From: Lysobacter arvi
GTDB taxonomy: Bacteria > Pseudomonadota > Gammaproteobacteria > Xanthomonadales > Xanthomonadaceae
DNA length: 64,000 nt
Direction: 5' to 3'
Assembly (NCBI GenBank): GCA_031216755.1
Contig: JARUHG010000004.1
Span: forward strand, 62,001 to 126,000
This document shows, one piece after another, positions 1 to 10,789 of this stretch (position 1 is the first letter of the stretch; every line of letters begins with the position of its first letter). The notes under the pieces are model-generated. The model ran no database searches. It saw only the letters and a list, made by a program, of their open reading frames with translations, and was not told the DNA's origin. A program made the translations under genes and the position numbers.

Positions 1-93
1 GGGCAGCGGGCAGCTCAGCGGCAGGTCGGCGCGGTGCACGACATAGCGCTGCTCGGCGTTGGCCTGGGTCGGATGGGCGTTGGCTGCGGTCAT
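1..93 (-). CDS. CHCC-type zinc-finger protein, N-terminal fragment
   Basis: Only the first 31 codons are in the window; the gene runs off its left end. The ATG is at 93 on the minus strand. The visible peptide ends in RADLPLSCPLP, which resembles the start of the short (about 60-70 aa) zf-CHCC proteins of Xanthomonadaceae, where the Cys begins the metal-binding set. The remaining Cys/His ligands lie outside the window, so zinc binding is inferred from family resemblance only. Confidence 0.5.
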   Translation of the reverse strand, partial: MTAANAHPTQANAEQRYVVHRADLPLSCPLP

Positions 94-174
94 GGGTCGG
101 AACGGCTGTGGCGACGCGGGAGGGCGAGTTTACCAGCCCGCGTGCGAAGACCGGCGCGAACCGCGCCTTCGCCG

Positions 175-882
175 CTAGTCGGCCAGATCGAGCAGCAGGG
201 CGAGCGCCGGCCCGCCGGCCGCCTGCAGCCGCAGCGTCCCGGTCTCCTCGCGCATGGCGAGGGCGTCGCCGGGCTGGAGCGCGATGCCGCCGTTCGCCGT
301 CACGGCGCCGGACACGATCTGCAGCCAGTACAGCCGCGCGGGATCTAGCCCGACTTCCACCGTCTCGTCGGTTTCGACCCGCGATTGCAGCAGCCGCGCA
401 TCCTGGCGGATCGCCAGGCTCGCCTCCCCGCCGTCGCCAGAGGCCAGCAAGGTCCAGCCGCGCGCCCCGGCCGGCGCGGCGGCGCGTCGGGCGTAGGCGG
501 GCTGGTGGTTCAGACGCGACGGCTGGATCCACATCTGCAGCAGATGCAGCGGTTCGGACGCCGATGCGTTGCGTTCGGCGTGCTCCACGCCGTGGCCGGC
601 GCTGAGCCATTGCAGTTCGCCGCTGCGGAGCGTGCCGCTGCCGCCGATGGCATCCTCGTGGGCGAGCTCGCCGGCGATCACGAACGTCAGCAGTTCCATG
701 TTCGCGTGCCGGGCCTGCTCGAAGGCGGCACCGGGCTGGAGCCGATCCTCGTTGAGGACGCGCAACGCGCCGAAGCCCATCCATTGCGGGTCGTAATGCC
801 CGCCGAAGGAGAACGCGTGGCGGCTGTCGCGGCCTTGCGCGGCGGAACGGCCGCGGGAGGCGTCGGGGCGCTGGAAGATCAT
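175..882 (-). CDS. Pirin family protein (bicupin, YhhW-like)
   Basis: 235 aa, the usual length for a bacterial pirin of the YhhW/quercetinase type. The N-terminal cupin carries the expected features: GGHYDPQWMGFGALRVLNED near residues 28-47, then a metal-site region around HANMELLTFVIAGELAHED and a GVEHAERN segment. The C-terminal half is a second, degenerate cupin (LYWLQIVSGAVTANGG, then LQPGDALAMREE). Characterised relatives bind a metal and some degrade quercetin; the physiological substrate here is unknown. It stands alone, minus strand, between the zinc-finger gene and yceI, with about 80 bases of spacer on the left. Confidence 0.85.
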   Translation of the reverse strand: MIFQRPDASRGRSAAQGRDSRHAFSFGGHYDPQWMGFGALRVLNEDRLQPGAAFEQARHANMELLTFVIAGELAHEDAIGGSGTLRSGELQWLSAGHGVEHAERNASASEPLHLLQMWIQPSRLNHQPAYARRAAAPAGARGWTLLASGDGGEASLAIRQDARLLQSRVETDETVEVGLDPARLYWLQIVSGAVTANGGIALQPGDALAMREETGTLRLQAAGGPALALLLDLAD

Positions 883-1018
883 CGGCTGGCTCGCGCTGGG
901 GGTGCGAAACGTAGCGCGAAAGAAGGCGCGATGCGACTGCGGGACACCGCGCCGGTGCCTGCCGTCCGGCCGGGCGCGCGGGCCCGGACCGGACGGAGGC
1001 GATTTGGGGACGTACTGC

Positions 1019-1600
1019 TTACTTCGCCGCGGGCACGACCGCTTCGGTCGTGATGCGGATGGTCACGTTGTCGCTCACGTTGGGCGCGTACTTGTCCACG
1101 CCGAAATCGCTGCGCTTGATGGTCGTGGTGGCGTCGAAGCCGGCCGCGGCGCGCTTGGCCATCGGCTGCTCGCCGATCTTGTTGATCGTGGTGTCCAGCA
1201 CCACCGGCTTGGTCACGCCCTTGATGGTCAGGTCGCCGAACACGCGCAGCTTCTTGTCGCCGGCCGCTTCGACCTTCGTGCTCTTGAAGGTGATGTTCGG
1301 GAACTTCTCGGCGTCGAAGAAATCGGCGCTGCGCAGGTGCTCGTCGAACTTCGCGACGTGCGAGTCCAAACCGGCCAGCGGGATGGTCACTTCCACCTTC
1401 GAGGTGCCGACGTTCTTCGGATCGTAGGTGATCGAGCCGTCGACCTGGCCGAAATGCGCGATCGGGTTGGAGAAGCCGAAGTGGCTCCAGCTGGCGACCA
1501 CGTCGGTGTGGTTCGGGTCGATCTTGTAGGTGACCGGCGCGGCGAAGGCGGCGGTGCTGGCGGCGATCAAAGCCGCGGTCAGGGCGATGCGCTTGAACAT
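1019..1600 (-). CDS. YceI family periplasmic lipid-binding-like protein
   Basis: 193 aa with a clear Sec signal peptide (MFKRIALTAALIAASTAAFA, cleavage near residue 20-21). The mature part is a YceI domain: YKIDPNHTDVVASWSHFGFSN at the start of the barrel, LRSADFFDAEKFPNITFKST in the middle, and a final strand with RSDFGVDKYAP. Structurally known members form a lipocalin-like barrel that holds an isoprenoid or amphiphile in the periplasm; the ligand here is unknown. ATG at 1600 is preceded on the minus strand by a purine-rich ggagaacc element. It may be cotranscribed with the nitroreductase upstream (stop at 1644), 43 bases away. Confidence 0.9.
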   Translation of the reverse strand: MFKRIALTAALIAASTAAFAAPVTYKIDPNHTDVVASWSHFGFSNPIAHFGQVDGSITYDPKNVGTSKVEVTIPLAGLDSHVAKFDEHLRSADFFDAEKFPNITFKSTKVEAAGDKKLRVFGDLTIKGVTKPVVLDTTINKIGEQPMAKRAAAGFDATTTIKRSDFGVDKYAPNVSDNVTIRITTEAVVPAAK

Positions 1601-1643
1601 GCGGGTGGTTCTCCGTTGGGTGGCGGGCGGGCGTTACTGCGGC

Positions 1644-2240
1644 TTACAGGATCCGTGCCGCCTCGTCGAAGGACAGTCGCGGCGAACGGGGGAACAGCTT
1701 GGCCGTGTCGCCATGGCCAAGGTTGATCAGGAAATTCGACTTGATCTTCGTGCCGGCGAAGAAGGCTTCATCGACCAGCGCGTTGTTGAAGCCCGACATC
1801 GGACCGGTGTCCAGGCCCAGCGCGCGCGCGGCCATCAGCACGTACGCGCCCTGCAGGCTGCCATTGCGCAGCGCGATCGTGGTCAGGTCCGCCTCGGGCT
1901 TGCCGTCGAACCAGCCGCGCGCGTCGGTGTGCGGGAACAGGTACGGCAGCTTCTCGTAGAACGCCAGGTCGTACGCGACGATGGCGGTGACCGGCGCGGC
2001 CATCGTCTTGGCATGGTTGCCTTCGTCCAGCGCAGGCGCGAGCCTGGCCTTGGCCTCGGGCGACTTCACGAACACCAGCCGCAGCGGCGACATGTTGGCG
2101 CTGGTCGGGCCCCACTTGGCCAGGTCGTAAAGTTCGCGCAGGGTCTCGTCGCTCACCTCGCCCTTGAGCTCGTTGTGCGTGCGGGCGGTGCGGAAGAGTT
2201 GGTCCAGCGCGTACGCGGGCAGCGGCGGGGTGTTCGACAT
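1644..2240 (-). CDS. rutE: Malonic semialdehyde reductase-like nitroreductase (RutE/HadB type)
   Basis: 198 aa FMN-dependent nitroreductase-fold protein. The start at 2240 is chosen because GGAG sits five bases upstream; a longer reading frame exists but has no ribosome site. Visible features are the N-terminal helix with [10 protein letters not shown], the family signature [18 protein letters not shown], and [20 protein letters not shown], as in the malonic semialdehyde reductase/RutE subgroup. This enzyme reduces 3-oxopropanoate to 3-hydroxypropanoate in pyrimidine catabolism, but no other rut gene is in the window, so a more general aldehyde or quinone reductase role is equally possible. 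Confidence 0.8.
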   Translation of the reverse strand: MSNTPPLPAYALDQLFRTARTHNELKGEVSDETLRELYDLAKWGPTSANMSPLRLVFVKSPEAKARLAPALDEGNHAKTMAAPVTAIVAYDLAFYEKLPYLFPHTDARGWFDGKPEADLTTIALRNGSLQGAYVLMAARALGLDTGPMSGFNNALVDEAFFAGTKIKSNFLINLGHGDTAKLFPRSPRLSFDEAARIL

Positions 2241-2348
2241 CACGTGCTCCATGGAAAAGACCGCGACATCGCCGCGGTCGAGGTTCGAGAGTGTAGAGTC
2301 TGACACGTTCGCAACAGCCGACTGATCCGGAACGGATTACTCACAAAC

Positions 2349-3326
2349 GTGCAACGACCGAGACCCGATTCCGCACCTCCACGCGGGCCCTCGACCTGGA
2401 CCCTGACCGACGGCCACGCCGGCAACGTGCGACAGGCGCATGCCCTCGCCACCGCGCTGGGAGAGCCGTTCCGCGCGTGGACGCTGGCCCCGCGCGCGCC
2501 ATGGCGGTGGTTCGCGCCACGCGTGCTGCCCGGTTGCGCGCACGCGTTCGGCCGCAGTTTCAGGAAGGCGACCGCGACCCCGCCCTCGCTCGCGATCGGC
2601 TGCGGCCGGCAATCGGCGCTGGCGACGCGCCTGTTGCGATCGCGCGGCGCGCGCGCGGTGCAGATCCTCGATCCGCGCATCGACACGCGCCACTGGGACC
2701 TCGTCGTCGCGCCGGAACACGACGGCCTGCGCGGCCAAAACGTCGTCACGATGATCGGCAGCCTGAATCCGGTCGACGATCTCTGGCTCGCGGCCGGACG
2801 CCACGCGTTCCCCGACCTCGGCGCCCTGCCCGGCCCGCGCACCACGCTGCTCGTCGGCGGTGCGAGCGCGCACGCGCGGTTCGACGACGAAACCTACGAC
2901 GCGTTGTTGCAGCGCGTGGAGCGCATCGCACGCGACGAGGGCGGCAGCGTCCTTGCGACGACATCCCGCCGCACGCCGGCGCACGTCGGGGCGGCATTGC
3001 GCGATCGGCTGCGCGGCATTCCGGGCGTGATCTGGACCGACGGCGCCGACGGCCCGAACCCGTATGCCGGCCTGCTCGCCTGGGCCGACCGCATCGTCTG
3101 CACCGCCGACTCGGTCAACATGCTGTCCGAAGCCTGCGCGACGTGGGCGCCGGTGTTCGTGGCCGGGCATGCACGGGTCGAAGGCCGACCCCGCCGGTTC
3201 GTCGACACGCTCCTGCGCACGGGCCGTGCGCGCGCGCTGGACGACGCGGTCGCGCGCTTCGCGGTCACGCCACTGCGCGAAACCGCGCGCGTGGCCGCCG
3301 AAGTACGTCAGCGCCTGGCGTCCTGA
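2349..3326 (+). CDS. ELM1/DUF1022 (mitochondrial fission ELM1-like) family protein
   Basis: 325 aa. The opening [14 protein letters not shown], followed by [40 protein letters not shown] and the C-terminal [20 protein letters not shown], is the pattern of the ELM1 family, which has a glycosyltransferase-B-like fold. The plant member acts in mitochondrial fission; the bacterial function is unknown and a nucleotide-sugar role is only inferred from the fold. Its last 19 bases overlap the end of the convergent glnE gene, so the two transcripts are antisense at their 3' ends. Confidence 0.8.
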   Translation: MQRPRPDSAPPRGPSTWTLTDGHAGNVRQAHALATALGEPFRAWTLAPRAPWRWFAPRVLPGCAHAFGRSFRKATATPPSLAIGCGRQSALATRLLRSRGARAVQILDPRIDTRHWDLVVAPEHDGLRGQNVVTMIGSLNPVDDLWLAAGRHAFPDLGALPGPRTTLLVGGASAHARFDDETYDALLQRVERIARDEGGSVLATTSRRTPAHVGAALRDRLRGIPGVIWTDGADGPNPYAGLLAWADRIVCTADSVNMLSEACATWAPVFVAGHARVEGRPRRFVDTLLRTGRARALDDAVARFAVTPLRETARVAAEVRQRLAS

Positions 3327-6145
3327 TCGAACGCCAGCCCGTGGCGGCGCGCCGCGCCTGATATAGCCTCGCGCGCGGTCGCGATCGCGTCGTTGATCGG
3401 CAATCGGCGGGGGCGCCGGTCGAGCGTGCATGCCAGGCCGGCATCGACCAGCGTCGCGTGCGCCTGCGTGAGCGCCGCGACTTCGGTGGCGTCCAGCCAG
3501 CCGCTCTCGCCCGTGGCCTCGATGAGCTCGCGCGTGTTGCGCGCGCAAAGCCATTGCGCATGACGCGCCGAATGCGCGAGCACCGCGTATTGCAGCAGGA
3601 ACTCCAGGTCGACGAGGCCGCCTTCGCCCTGCTTCAGGTCGAACGTTGCGGCATCGGTGCGATCGAGTTCGGCGCGCATGCGCCGGCGCATCGAGACCAC
3701 GTCCTCGCACACGCGCGCCACTTCGCGCGGACGCGAGAGCGTCTGGCGTCGCACGTCCTCGATGTCGGCGCCGAGCGATTCGTCGCCGGCGACGAATCGC
3801 GCGCGCACCAGCGCCTGGTGCTCCCAGGTCCATGCACGATCGCGCTGGTAGTCGCGGTAGCTCGCCAAGCTCGACACGAGCAGGCCCTTGGCGCCATCGG
3901 GACGCAACCGCACGTCCACGTCGTACAGTCGGCCGGCCCCGGTGACCGCACCGAGCAGCGCCACGACCTTCTGCGCGACGCGCGCGAACCAGCGCGTGAC
4001 TTCGAGCGGGCGCGCACCGTCGGAATGCGCGTGTTCGCCGCCGGGGGCGTCGTAGATGAACACCAGGTCGAGGTCGGAACCGAAGCCGAGTTCCTCGCCG
4101 CCGAGACTGCCGTAGCCGATCACCGCGAAGCGCGCACCCGGCACGCGGCCATGCGCGCTCGCCACTTCGTGTTCCGCCAGCCGCAGCACGCGCATCACCA
4201 CGCCGTCGGCGAGCCAGGCGAGCTGGCGTGCGCCTTCCACGGCCGAAAGCCGCCCGTCGCGCACCGCCATCGCGATGCGGAAGCTCAGCGCCTGGCGCAC
4301 TTCGTTCAACGCCTGCAGGACGGCCTCGGCGTCGTCGTCCGCATCGCGGCCAACGTCGGCGCAGGCCGCGTGCAGCTCGTCGCGGCCGGGCAGCGGTCCT
4401 GCGACGCGCGCATCGAGCAGTTCGTCGAGCAGCAGCGGGTACGCGGCCAGGCGTTCGGCGAGCAACGCGCTGTGCGTCACCACTTCCACCAGGCGCGCCA
4501 GCGCGACGGGCTGTTCGTCGAGCAACGCAAGGTACGCGCTGCGGCGCAGCACGTTATGCAGCAGCGCGAGCAGGCGCCGCAACGCGAGCATGGGCTCGCT
4601 CGACGCGGCGGCGGCCTGCAGCAGCGACGGCATCACGCGATCGAGCCGCCCGCGAGCGCTGTCGGACAATCCACGCACGCCCGGACTGCGCGCGAAATCG
4701 CGCAGCGCGCCATCGGCGTTGCCGGCTTCGATGAAACCGGCGTCGGCGAGCGCTTCGCTGTCGCCGCCGTCCGGCAGCGCGCGCCAGTAAGTCGTCAGCG
4801 CGTCGGGCGCGTTGCGCCGGCGACGCGGCGCGAGCAAGGCCTCGAACTCCGTCGCGACCCGTGCGCGCTGCACGTCCAGCGCCGAACGCAACGAATCCCA
4901 GCCGTCGAAATCCAGCGCGAAGGCGATGCGGTCGCGATCGTCCTCGCGTTCGGGCAGGGCGTGCGTCTGCGCGTCGCGGAGCATCTGCAACCGGTTCTCC
5001 AGCCGGCGCAGGAAGCGGTAGGCATCGGCGAGCAGGTCGCCCGCCTCGGCGCCCATCTGGCGCGCGTGCACCAGCGCGCGCAGCGAGGGCAGCAGGCGGC
5101 GGTCGCGCAGCTCCGGCTCGCGGCCGCCGTAGATCAGCTGCAGCGCCTGCACCAGGAATTCGATCTCGCGGATGCCGCCCGGCCCGCGCTTGATGTCGTC
5201 GGCCAGTTCCTTGCGCGCGACCTCGGCGCTGATCGCCGCCTTCATGCCGCGCAGGCCGTCGAGCGCGCCGAAATCCAGATAGCGGCGATAGACGAACGGA
5301 CGCAGGCTGTCGAGGAAGCGCTCGCCCGCATCGCGATCGCCGGCGACCGGCCGCGCCTTCTGCCAGGCGTAACGCTCCCAGTCGCGGCCTTCGCGCTGGA
5401 AGTACTGCTCCATCGCATTGAACGACCACGCGACGCGTCCGGCATTGCCGTACGGCCGCAGGCGCAGATCGACGCGATGGCAGAAGCCGTCGACGGTGGG
5501 CTCGTCGAGCAGCTTCGCCAGTTGCTGGCCGAGCCGGGCGAAATAGTGCTCGGCGTCGAGCGGTCGGGCGCCGTCGGACTCGCCGTCGTGTTCGTAGGTG
5601 TAGACCAGGTCGACGTCGGAACTGAAATTGAGTTCGCCTCCGCCGAGCTTGCCCAGGCCAAACACCACCAGGCGCTGCGCATGGCCGTCGCGATCGCGCA
5701 CCACGCCGTGGCGCTGGGCGAATTCCGCCTCCACCGCGTCCAGCGCGATCTGCAGGCAGCGTTCGGCCAGGTGCGTGCTGCCGGCGAGCGTGGCGTCCAC
5801 GTCGTCCAGACCGAGCACGTCGCGCCAGATCAGGCGCGTCGAGCCGGCGGCGCGGTAACGCCGCAGCAGCGCCGGCCAATCGGAACGGTTGTTCGCAGCG
5901 AGCACCGGCTCCGCCAACGGCTCCTCGCCGTCGTCGCGCAGGAGTCGCGCGAGCAACTCCGGCTGGCGCGCGAGCGTATCGATCGCGAAGTCGCTGGCGA
6001 TGGCGACCCGCTCGACGCGGGCGAGCGCGTGCGGATCGCGGAGCAGATCGCCGGCATCGGGCGAAGCGGCGCGCAGCCGCGCCAGCACACGCGCGAGCAA
6101 CGGTTGGAATCGGCCGGGAAGTGAAGCGGACACGGACGCAGTCAT
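3308..6145 (-). CDS. glnE: Bifunctional glutamine synthetase adenylyltransferase/adenylyl-removing enzyme
   Basis: 945 aa, close to the 946 of E. coli GlnE. Two nucleotidyltransferase modules are visible: the N-terminal adenylyl-removing domain with [21 protein letters not shown] (about residues 160-180) and the C-terminal adenylylating domain with [21 protein letters not shown] (about 655-675). Both keep the G-S-x10-D-x-D acidic pairs, so both activities are probably intact. It adds or removes AMP on glutamine synthetase under PII control. The ATG at 6145 ([11 protein letters not shown]) is preferred; the frame is open for 51 more codons upstream but that stretch is Arg/Pro-rich and unlike the family. 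Confidence 0.96.
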   Translation of the reverse strand: MTASVSASLPGRFQPLLARVLARLRAASPDAGDLLRDPHALARVERVAIASDFAIDTLARQPELLARLLRDDGEEPLAEPVLAANNRSDWPALLRRYRAAGSTRLIWRDVLGLDDVDATLAGSTHLAERCLQIALDAVEAEFAQRHGVVRDRDGHAQRLVVFGLGKLGGGELNFSSDVDLVYTYEHDGESDGARPLDAEHYFARLGQQLAKLLDEPTVDGFCHRVDLRLRPYGNAGRVAWSFNAMEQYFQREGRDWERYAWQKARPVAGDRDAGERFLDSLRPFVYRRYLDFGALDGLRGMKAAISAEVARKELADDIKRGPGGIREIEFLVQALQLIYGGREPELRDRRLLPSLRALVHARQMGAEAGDLLADAYRFLRRLENRLQMLRDAQTHALPEREDDRDRIAFALDFDGWDSLRSALDVQRARVATEFEALLAPRRRRNAPDALTTYWRALPDGGDSEALADAGFIEAGNADGALRDFARSPGVRGLSDSARGRLDRVMPSLLQAAAASSEPMLALRRLLALLHNVLRRSAYLALLDEQPVALARLVEVVTHSALLAERLAAYPLLLDELLDARVAGPLPGRDELHAACADVGRDADDDAEAVLQALNEVRQALSFRIAMAVRDGRLSAVEGARQLAWLADGVVMRVLRLAEHEVASAHGRVPGARFAVIGYGSLGGEELGFGSDLDLVFIYDAPGGEHAHSDGARPLEVTRWFARVAQKVVALLGAVTGAGRLYDVDVRLRPDGAKGLLVSSLASYRDYQRDRAWTWEHQALVRARFVAGDESLGADIEDVRRQTLSRPREVARVCEDVVSMRRRMRAELDRTDAATFDLKQGEGGLVDLEFLLQYAVLAHSARHAQWLCARNTRELIEATGESGWLDATEVAALTQAHATLVDAGLACTLDRRPRRLPINDAIATAREAISGAARRHGLAFDQDARR

Positions 6146-6244
6146 CGCACCGATTCTGTCACGCGTGCGTCGGGGCGCCCGGGTCACGCGGGTTGCTCCG
6201 GGTTGCTCGCGGACACGTCGCGACAAAACGCGTGCCGAATCGGG

Positions 6245-6283
6245 CAAATAAAAAGCCCGCCCCGGTCGAACCGGTTGCGGGCC
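6245..6283 (-). terminator. Rho-independent terminator (minus strand)
   Basis: On the minus strand a stem of gcccgc/gcgggc with an inner ccggt/accgg stem is followed by a T-rich tail (ctttttattt). It lies about 165 bases beyond the stop of the DUF6445 gene and 100 bases ahead of glnE, so it probably ends the DUF6445 transcript. The rest of the 304-base gap 6146-6449 shows no coding potential that I can support. Confidence 0.65.
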
Positions 6284-6449
6284 TGCTCCCTCCCCCACGT
6301 CGGGATGCGCGTTGATCGTGAAGGAACCGTTAGGTGCATTGCACGCTGCACTGCAAAATAGAACTCAGCGGTTCAAATAGCGGCACAAAGGACTTCGATC
6401 GAGCGGCCTGTTCAGGTTTGGAACCCGGCCGGCCGAGGCCCATTCGCCG

Positions 6450-7058
6450 CTACGCGCCAGCAAAAAACATGAGGTACACGAGCCGGCCGTTGTCGATCCG
6501 GTCGCCGAACGCCGGCCCCGCGGTGTGCCACAGCCAGGGGCGGAGCAGCACCAGCCGGTTGAAGCGCATCGGAGCCGTCATCGTGCGCTCCCACTTCTCG
6601 TCGTCGTTGGTGTCCTTCTCGATGATCTCGCGATGCATGTGCTCCAGCGAGTCGTACCCCATCGACCGCGCCTCGTCCTGGCTCCACGGCGCGCGCTCGC
6701 TGTCGGTCGGCAGGTGCCGGAAGAACTCCGTGCCGCCGCGGCAGTCCTCCGGGCGGCTGAGGTAGAGGATGCCGGACCAGTACGCCTGGTCGATGTGCAC
6801 CTTCGCGCGGCCCTTGTCGCTCGCGAGCGTCACGCGGAACTTCGCATGGGACTGCAGCGGCGAGACCGGCTTCACGCGCTCGCCGACGAGCTTCGACACG
6901 GTCCGGTCCAGGCCGTCCATTTCGATGCGCTCCAGCGAGTTGCGTCCGGGGAATGCGCCCTGCTGCTCGGGGTAAGTCAGCTTCAGCGCGACCTCCCGCA
7001 ACGAATGCGCGTCGCGCGTGCTGAGGAAGTCGTCGACGATGATGAGAGACGTTGGCAT
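6450..7058 (-). CDS. DUF6445 family protein, 2-oxoglutarate/Fe(II) oxygenase-like
   Basis: 202 aa, soluble. The pattern KVHIDQAYWSGILYLSRPED with H88-x-D90, then LLRPWLWHTAGPAFG with H178, and DNGRLVYLMFF with R192 reproduces the HxD...H...R order of 2-oxoglutarate/Fe(II) dioxygenases such as prolyl hydroxylases. The family (DUF6445) is found scattered in Proteobacteria; no substrate is known. The gene is monocistronic: groEL upstream ends in its own terminator at 7113-7142 and this gene has one at 6245-6283. Enzyme class is inferred from the motif spacing, not demonstrated. Confidence 0.7.
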   Translation of the reverse strand: MPTSLIIVDDFLSTRDAHSLREVALKLTYPEQQGAFPGRNSLERIEMDGLDRTVSKLVGERVKPVSPLQSHAKFRVTLASDKGRAKVHIDQAYWSGILYLSRPEDCRGGTEFFRHLPTDSERAPWSQDEARSMGYDSLEHMHREIIEKDTNDDEKWERTMTAPMRFNRLVLLRPWLWHTAGPAFGDRIDNGRLVYLMFFAGA

Positions 7059-7112
7059 GGCGCGAGCTTATCGGGGCGCGGGTTCGCGGTCACCGCGCAT
7101 GGCCGCATCGGC

Positions 7113-7142
7113 AAAAAAAGAACCCCGCATCGCTGCGGGGTT
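7113..7142 (-). terminator. Rho-independent terminator of groES-groEL
   Basis: Perfect 8-bp stem aaccccgc/gcggggtt with a six-base loop, followed on the minus strand by seven T residues. It begins about 30 bases after the groEL stop codon and clearly ends the chaperonin operon. Confidence 0.92.
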
Positions 7143-7172
7143 CCTGGTACTGCGTGACGCGGGGAAGCGGAC

Positions 7173-8918
<1,746 letters not shown>

Positions 8919-8951
8919 AACCCCGGTCCCCGACTGCCTGATCCCGGCGCT

Positions 8952-9239
8952 TCAGCCGAGCACCGCGAAGATGTCGTCTTCCTTCACCACCAGGTATTCG
9001 GTGCCGTCGAGCTTCACCTCGGTGCCGCTGTACTTGCCGAACAGCACCTTGTCGCCGACCTTCACCTTCGGGGCGCGCACGTTGCCGTTGTCGAACGCCT
9101 TGCCTTCACCGACGGCGACGACCTCGCCCTTGATCGGCTTCTCGGTGGCCGAATCCGGGATCACGATGCCGCCAGCGGACACCTTTTCTTCTTCCATGCG
9201 CTTGATGACCACGCGGTCGTAGAGCGGCTTGATATTCAT
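8952..9239 (-). CDS. groES: Co-chaperonin GroES (Hsp10)
   Basis: 95 aa, full length. Starts [19 protein letters not shown], has the mobile loop region [17 protein letters not shown] and ends [10 protein letters not shown]. It forms the heptameric lid of GroEL. First gene of the operon; the upstream region carries a promoter and a CIRCE operator at 9296-9325, so heat induction through HrcA release is expected. Confidence 0.99.
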   Translation of the reverse strand: MNIKPLYDRVVIKRMEEEKVSAGGIVIPDSATEKPIKGEVVAVGEGKAFDNGNVRAPKVKVGDKVLFGKYSGTEVKLDGTEYLVVKEDDIFAVLG

Positions 9240-9295
9240 GGCGACTGAAACCTCTGTGAGTCGTAAGTGGTTGAAACAGCGGGAAAAGTGTCGAA

Positions 9296-9325
9296 ATTTT
9301 AGCAGTCGCCCGCGACGAGTGCCAA
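9296..9325 (-). promoter_or_regulatory. groES-groEL promoter (sigma70-like)
   Basis: Reading the minus strand, TTGGCA (9325-9320) and TAAAAT (9301-9296) each differ from the sigma70 consensus by one base and are 18 bases apart. The predicted start point lies about 50 bases ahead of the groES ATG. The promoter coincides with the CIRCE element, as expected for repression by steric exclusion. Confidence 0.75.
9299..9325. promoter_or_regulatory. CIRCE operator (HrcA binding site)
   Basis: ttagcagtc (9299-9307), nine bases, gagtgccaa (9317-9325): the consensus is TTAGCACTC-N9-GAGTGCTAA, so there is one mismatch per arm and the spacing is exact. In bacteria with HrcA this site represses groESL at normal temperature. 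hrcA itself is not in the window. Confidence 0.88.
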
Positions 9326-9483
9326 GATCGCGGGCAAACAGGACCCGGCAAGCCGGGATTCGTCGGAGATGGGGCGGCGGGAAACCCTTTCAAGGGCCGG
9401 ACCGCACATCCGGTGCATGCGGCACCTGGTTGCCCAACGCAGGAAGCCGTCCGGACAGGCAATGCGGCGAGCGGGCGAAAAAG

Positions 9484-9513
9484 AAAGAGCGCGCCCCGTG
9501 GAACGCGCTCTTT
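9484..9513 (-). terminator. Strong terminator with no assigned upstream gene
   Basis: Perfect 10-bp stem aaagagcgcg/cgcgctcttt with a 10-base loop. On the minus strand it is followed by ctttttcg; on the plus strand only by two G residues after TTT, so it points leftward. No protein gene that I can support lies on the minus strand between it and the XRE gene at 9777, so it either ends an untranslated RNA or isolates the groES promoter. Apart from the elements listed separately I see no gene in the 537-base gap 9240-9776. Confidence 0.7.
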
Positions 9514-9566
9514 GGTGTCGAAGTTGCCGTCCTGGCCCGGCGCCATCCCTGCGCACGCGCTTCGAA

Positions 9567-9588
9567 CCTGCGCCTGTCATGGCGCAGG
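9567..9588. repeat. Hairpin in the groES-XRE spacer
   Basis: Perfect 8-bp inverted repeat cctgcgcc (9567-9574) / ggcgcagg (9581-9588) with a six-base loop and no T-tract. It lies about 55 bases upstream (in minus-strand sense) of the terminator at 9484-9513 and could be an internal stem of the same untranslated transcript. Confidence 0.5.
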
Positions 9589-9754
9589 CGAATGGTGTGC
9601 GGTTCGTCGTCTCCGGGCTAGCGGTCGCAGGGCTGAGGCTGCTGACGGACGGTATCCATTCGGAGCACGGCTTTGCCAGAATGCCTGCAGAAAGCTTGCA
9701 TCGGCTGGCCGTATCGCTACCGCCAGCGCACAGCTTGGGCTGTATTTCGTTCAC

Positions 9755-9768
9755 CCTGTGACCACAGG
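9755..9768. promoter_or_regulatory. Candidate operator in front of the XRE regulator
   Basis: cctgtgaccacagg: perfect six-base arms around a two-base centre, ending eight bases before the ATG at 9777. A palindrome this close to the start of a helix-turn-helix gene is a reasonable autoregulatory site, but it was found by eye and has no independent support. Confidence 0.35.
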
Positions 9769-9776
9769 TAGCCGCC

Positions 9777-10184
9777 ATGACACCCCAGCAGCGCATCCGC
9801 CTTGCCCGTCGCCACGCCGGCCTGTCGCAGGCCGCCCTGGGGGCCGCCGTGGGGGTGCAGCGCAGCGCCGTCGGTCATTGGGAGGCGGCGCGTGGCAAGT
9901 TCCCGAGCGTGTCGCACCTGCGCGAGATCGCGCTCATCACCGGCGTGCAGTTCGAATGGCTGGCGACCGGCCGGGGCAACATGGGGTTGTCGGCCGATAC
10001 CGCGCTGGACTCCGTCGCCGCTGCCGACGCCATCCTGGTCGAGGACCCGCTCGAACTGCGCCTGCTGGTGGCGTTCCGCGCGGCGCCCACGCGTTCGAAG
10101 GCGCCGCTGGTGGAAGTGGTCGAACAACTCGCCGAACTGCGCACCGGACGGACACGCACGGCCGCGACGTCGCCGCGCGCGTAG
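9777..10184 (+). CDS. XRE-family helix-turn-helix transcriptional regulator
   Basis: 135 aa. Residues about 5-60 form a Cro/C1-type HTH (RIRLARRHAGLSQAALGAAVGV, then AVGHWEAARGKFPSV and ALITGVQFEWLATGRG). The C-terminal half (about 75-118) is acidic and helical with no known sensory domain. It resembles the small phage-repressor-like regulators kept in Lysobacter and Xanthomonas chromosomes; its targets are unknown. No phage gene adjoins it. The palindrome at 9755-9768 may be its own operator. Confidence 0.85.
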   Translation: MTPQQRIRLARRHAGLSQAALGAAVGVQRSAVGHWEAARGKFPSVSHLREIALITGVQFEWLATGRGNMGLSADTALDSVAAADAILVEDPLELRLLVAFRAAPTRSKAPLVEVVEQLAELRTGRTRTAATSPRA

Positions 10185-10188
10185 GTCC

Positions 10189-10647
10189 TCAGCCGCCGCC
10201 CACGCGCCGGATCGCCGCGGCCGGGAGCGCCGCGCAATCCGCGGCGGGCGCGAAGGCGGCCGTCGCCGTCTCGTCGCCCTGCACGAGTTGGAGTCGTTTG
10301 GCCGACAACGGCCCGGCCAGGACGGCGGTCCACACGGCCCGGATCGTGCCCTGCATCGGCGGCTCGGCCTGCGGCGCGCCGGAGGCGTCGACATAGACCA
10401 GGTCGCGGCCGGACGTCGCCAGCCGCTGGCCGGTGTCGACGTCGAGCACCTCGAGGTTCGCCGGATCGCTCCAGCAGTCCATGGCGCTCTCGCAGGCCAG
10501 GTCGAGCAGCAGCCGCGGCGCGGGCGCGGCCTGCGCGCAGGCGGCGCGCACGCGGATGCCGTGCGCGTCTTCCGTCTGGGCGGGGGCGAGCGGGCTGGCC
10601 AGCGCCAGCACCACGCCGAGCGAAACAAGCAACGGGCGGGGGGACAT
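10189..10647 (-). CDS. Secreted hypothetical protein
   Basis: 152 aa. The start at 10647 is fixed by AGGAGG five bases upstream. Residues 1-23 (MSPRPLLVSLGVVLALASPL) are a signal peptide with a cleavage site near PAQTED. The mature part has paired Cys residues (RAACAQAA, LACESAMDCWSD and a late DCAAL), which suggests a small disulfide-bonded periplasmic protein. No family recognised. It converges with the XRE gene (four bases between stops) and is divergent from cutA. Confidence 0.7.
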   Translation of the reverse strand: MSPRPLLVSLGVVLALASPLAPAQTEDAHGIRVRAACAQAAPAPRLLLDLACESAMDCWSDPANLEVLDVDTGQRLATSGRDLVYVDASGAPQAEPPMQGTIRAVWTAVLAGPLSAKRLQLVQGDETATAAFAPAADCAALPAAAIRRVGGG

Positions 10648-10789
10648 CGAACCTCCTGTCCGGCCAGGGGCACGCCGGCGCCGGCAGCCTACGCCATCCG
10701 GGGGCGCACTGTGCAAGCCTGGGGCGGAACGCAGCGGGCCGGTCCGGCACGGGCAGCCTCGCCGGGCAGGCCCTACACTGGCGCCCCTC

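Noticed and set aside
3458..6124. 888-codon plus-strand frame antisense to glnE
   Set aside because: It is a GC-bias shadow: His/Arg/Gln-rich, no family resemblance, while the minus strand encodes an intact GlnE.
9540..9620. tRNA-like ttcgaa segment
   Set aside because: A GGTTCGAA word is present on the minus strand but the flanking bases do not form a T-stem or acceptor stem.
9299..9796. 165-codon minus-strand frame in the groES-XRE gap
   Set aside because: It runs through the CIRCE site, a terminator hairpin and the start of the XRE gene and has no family resemblance.
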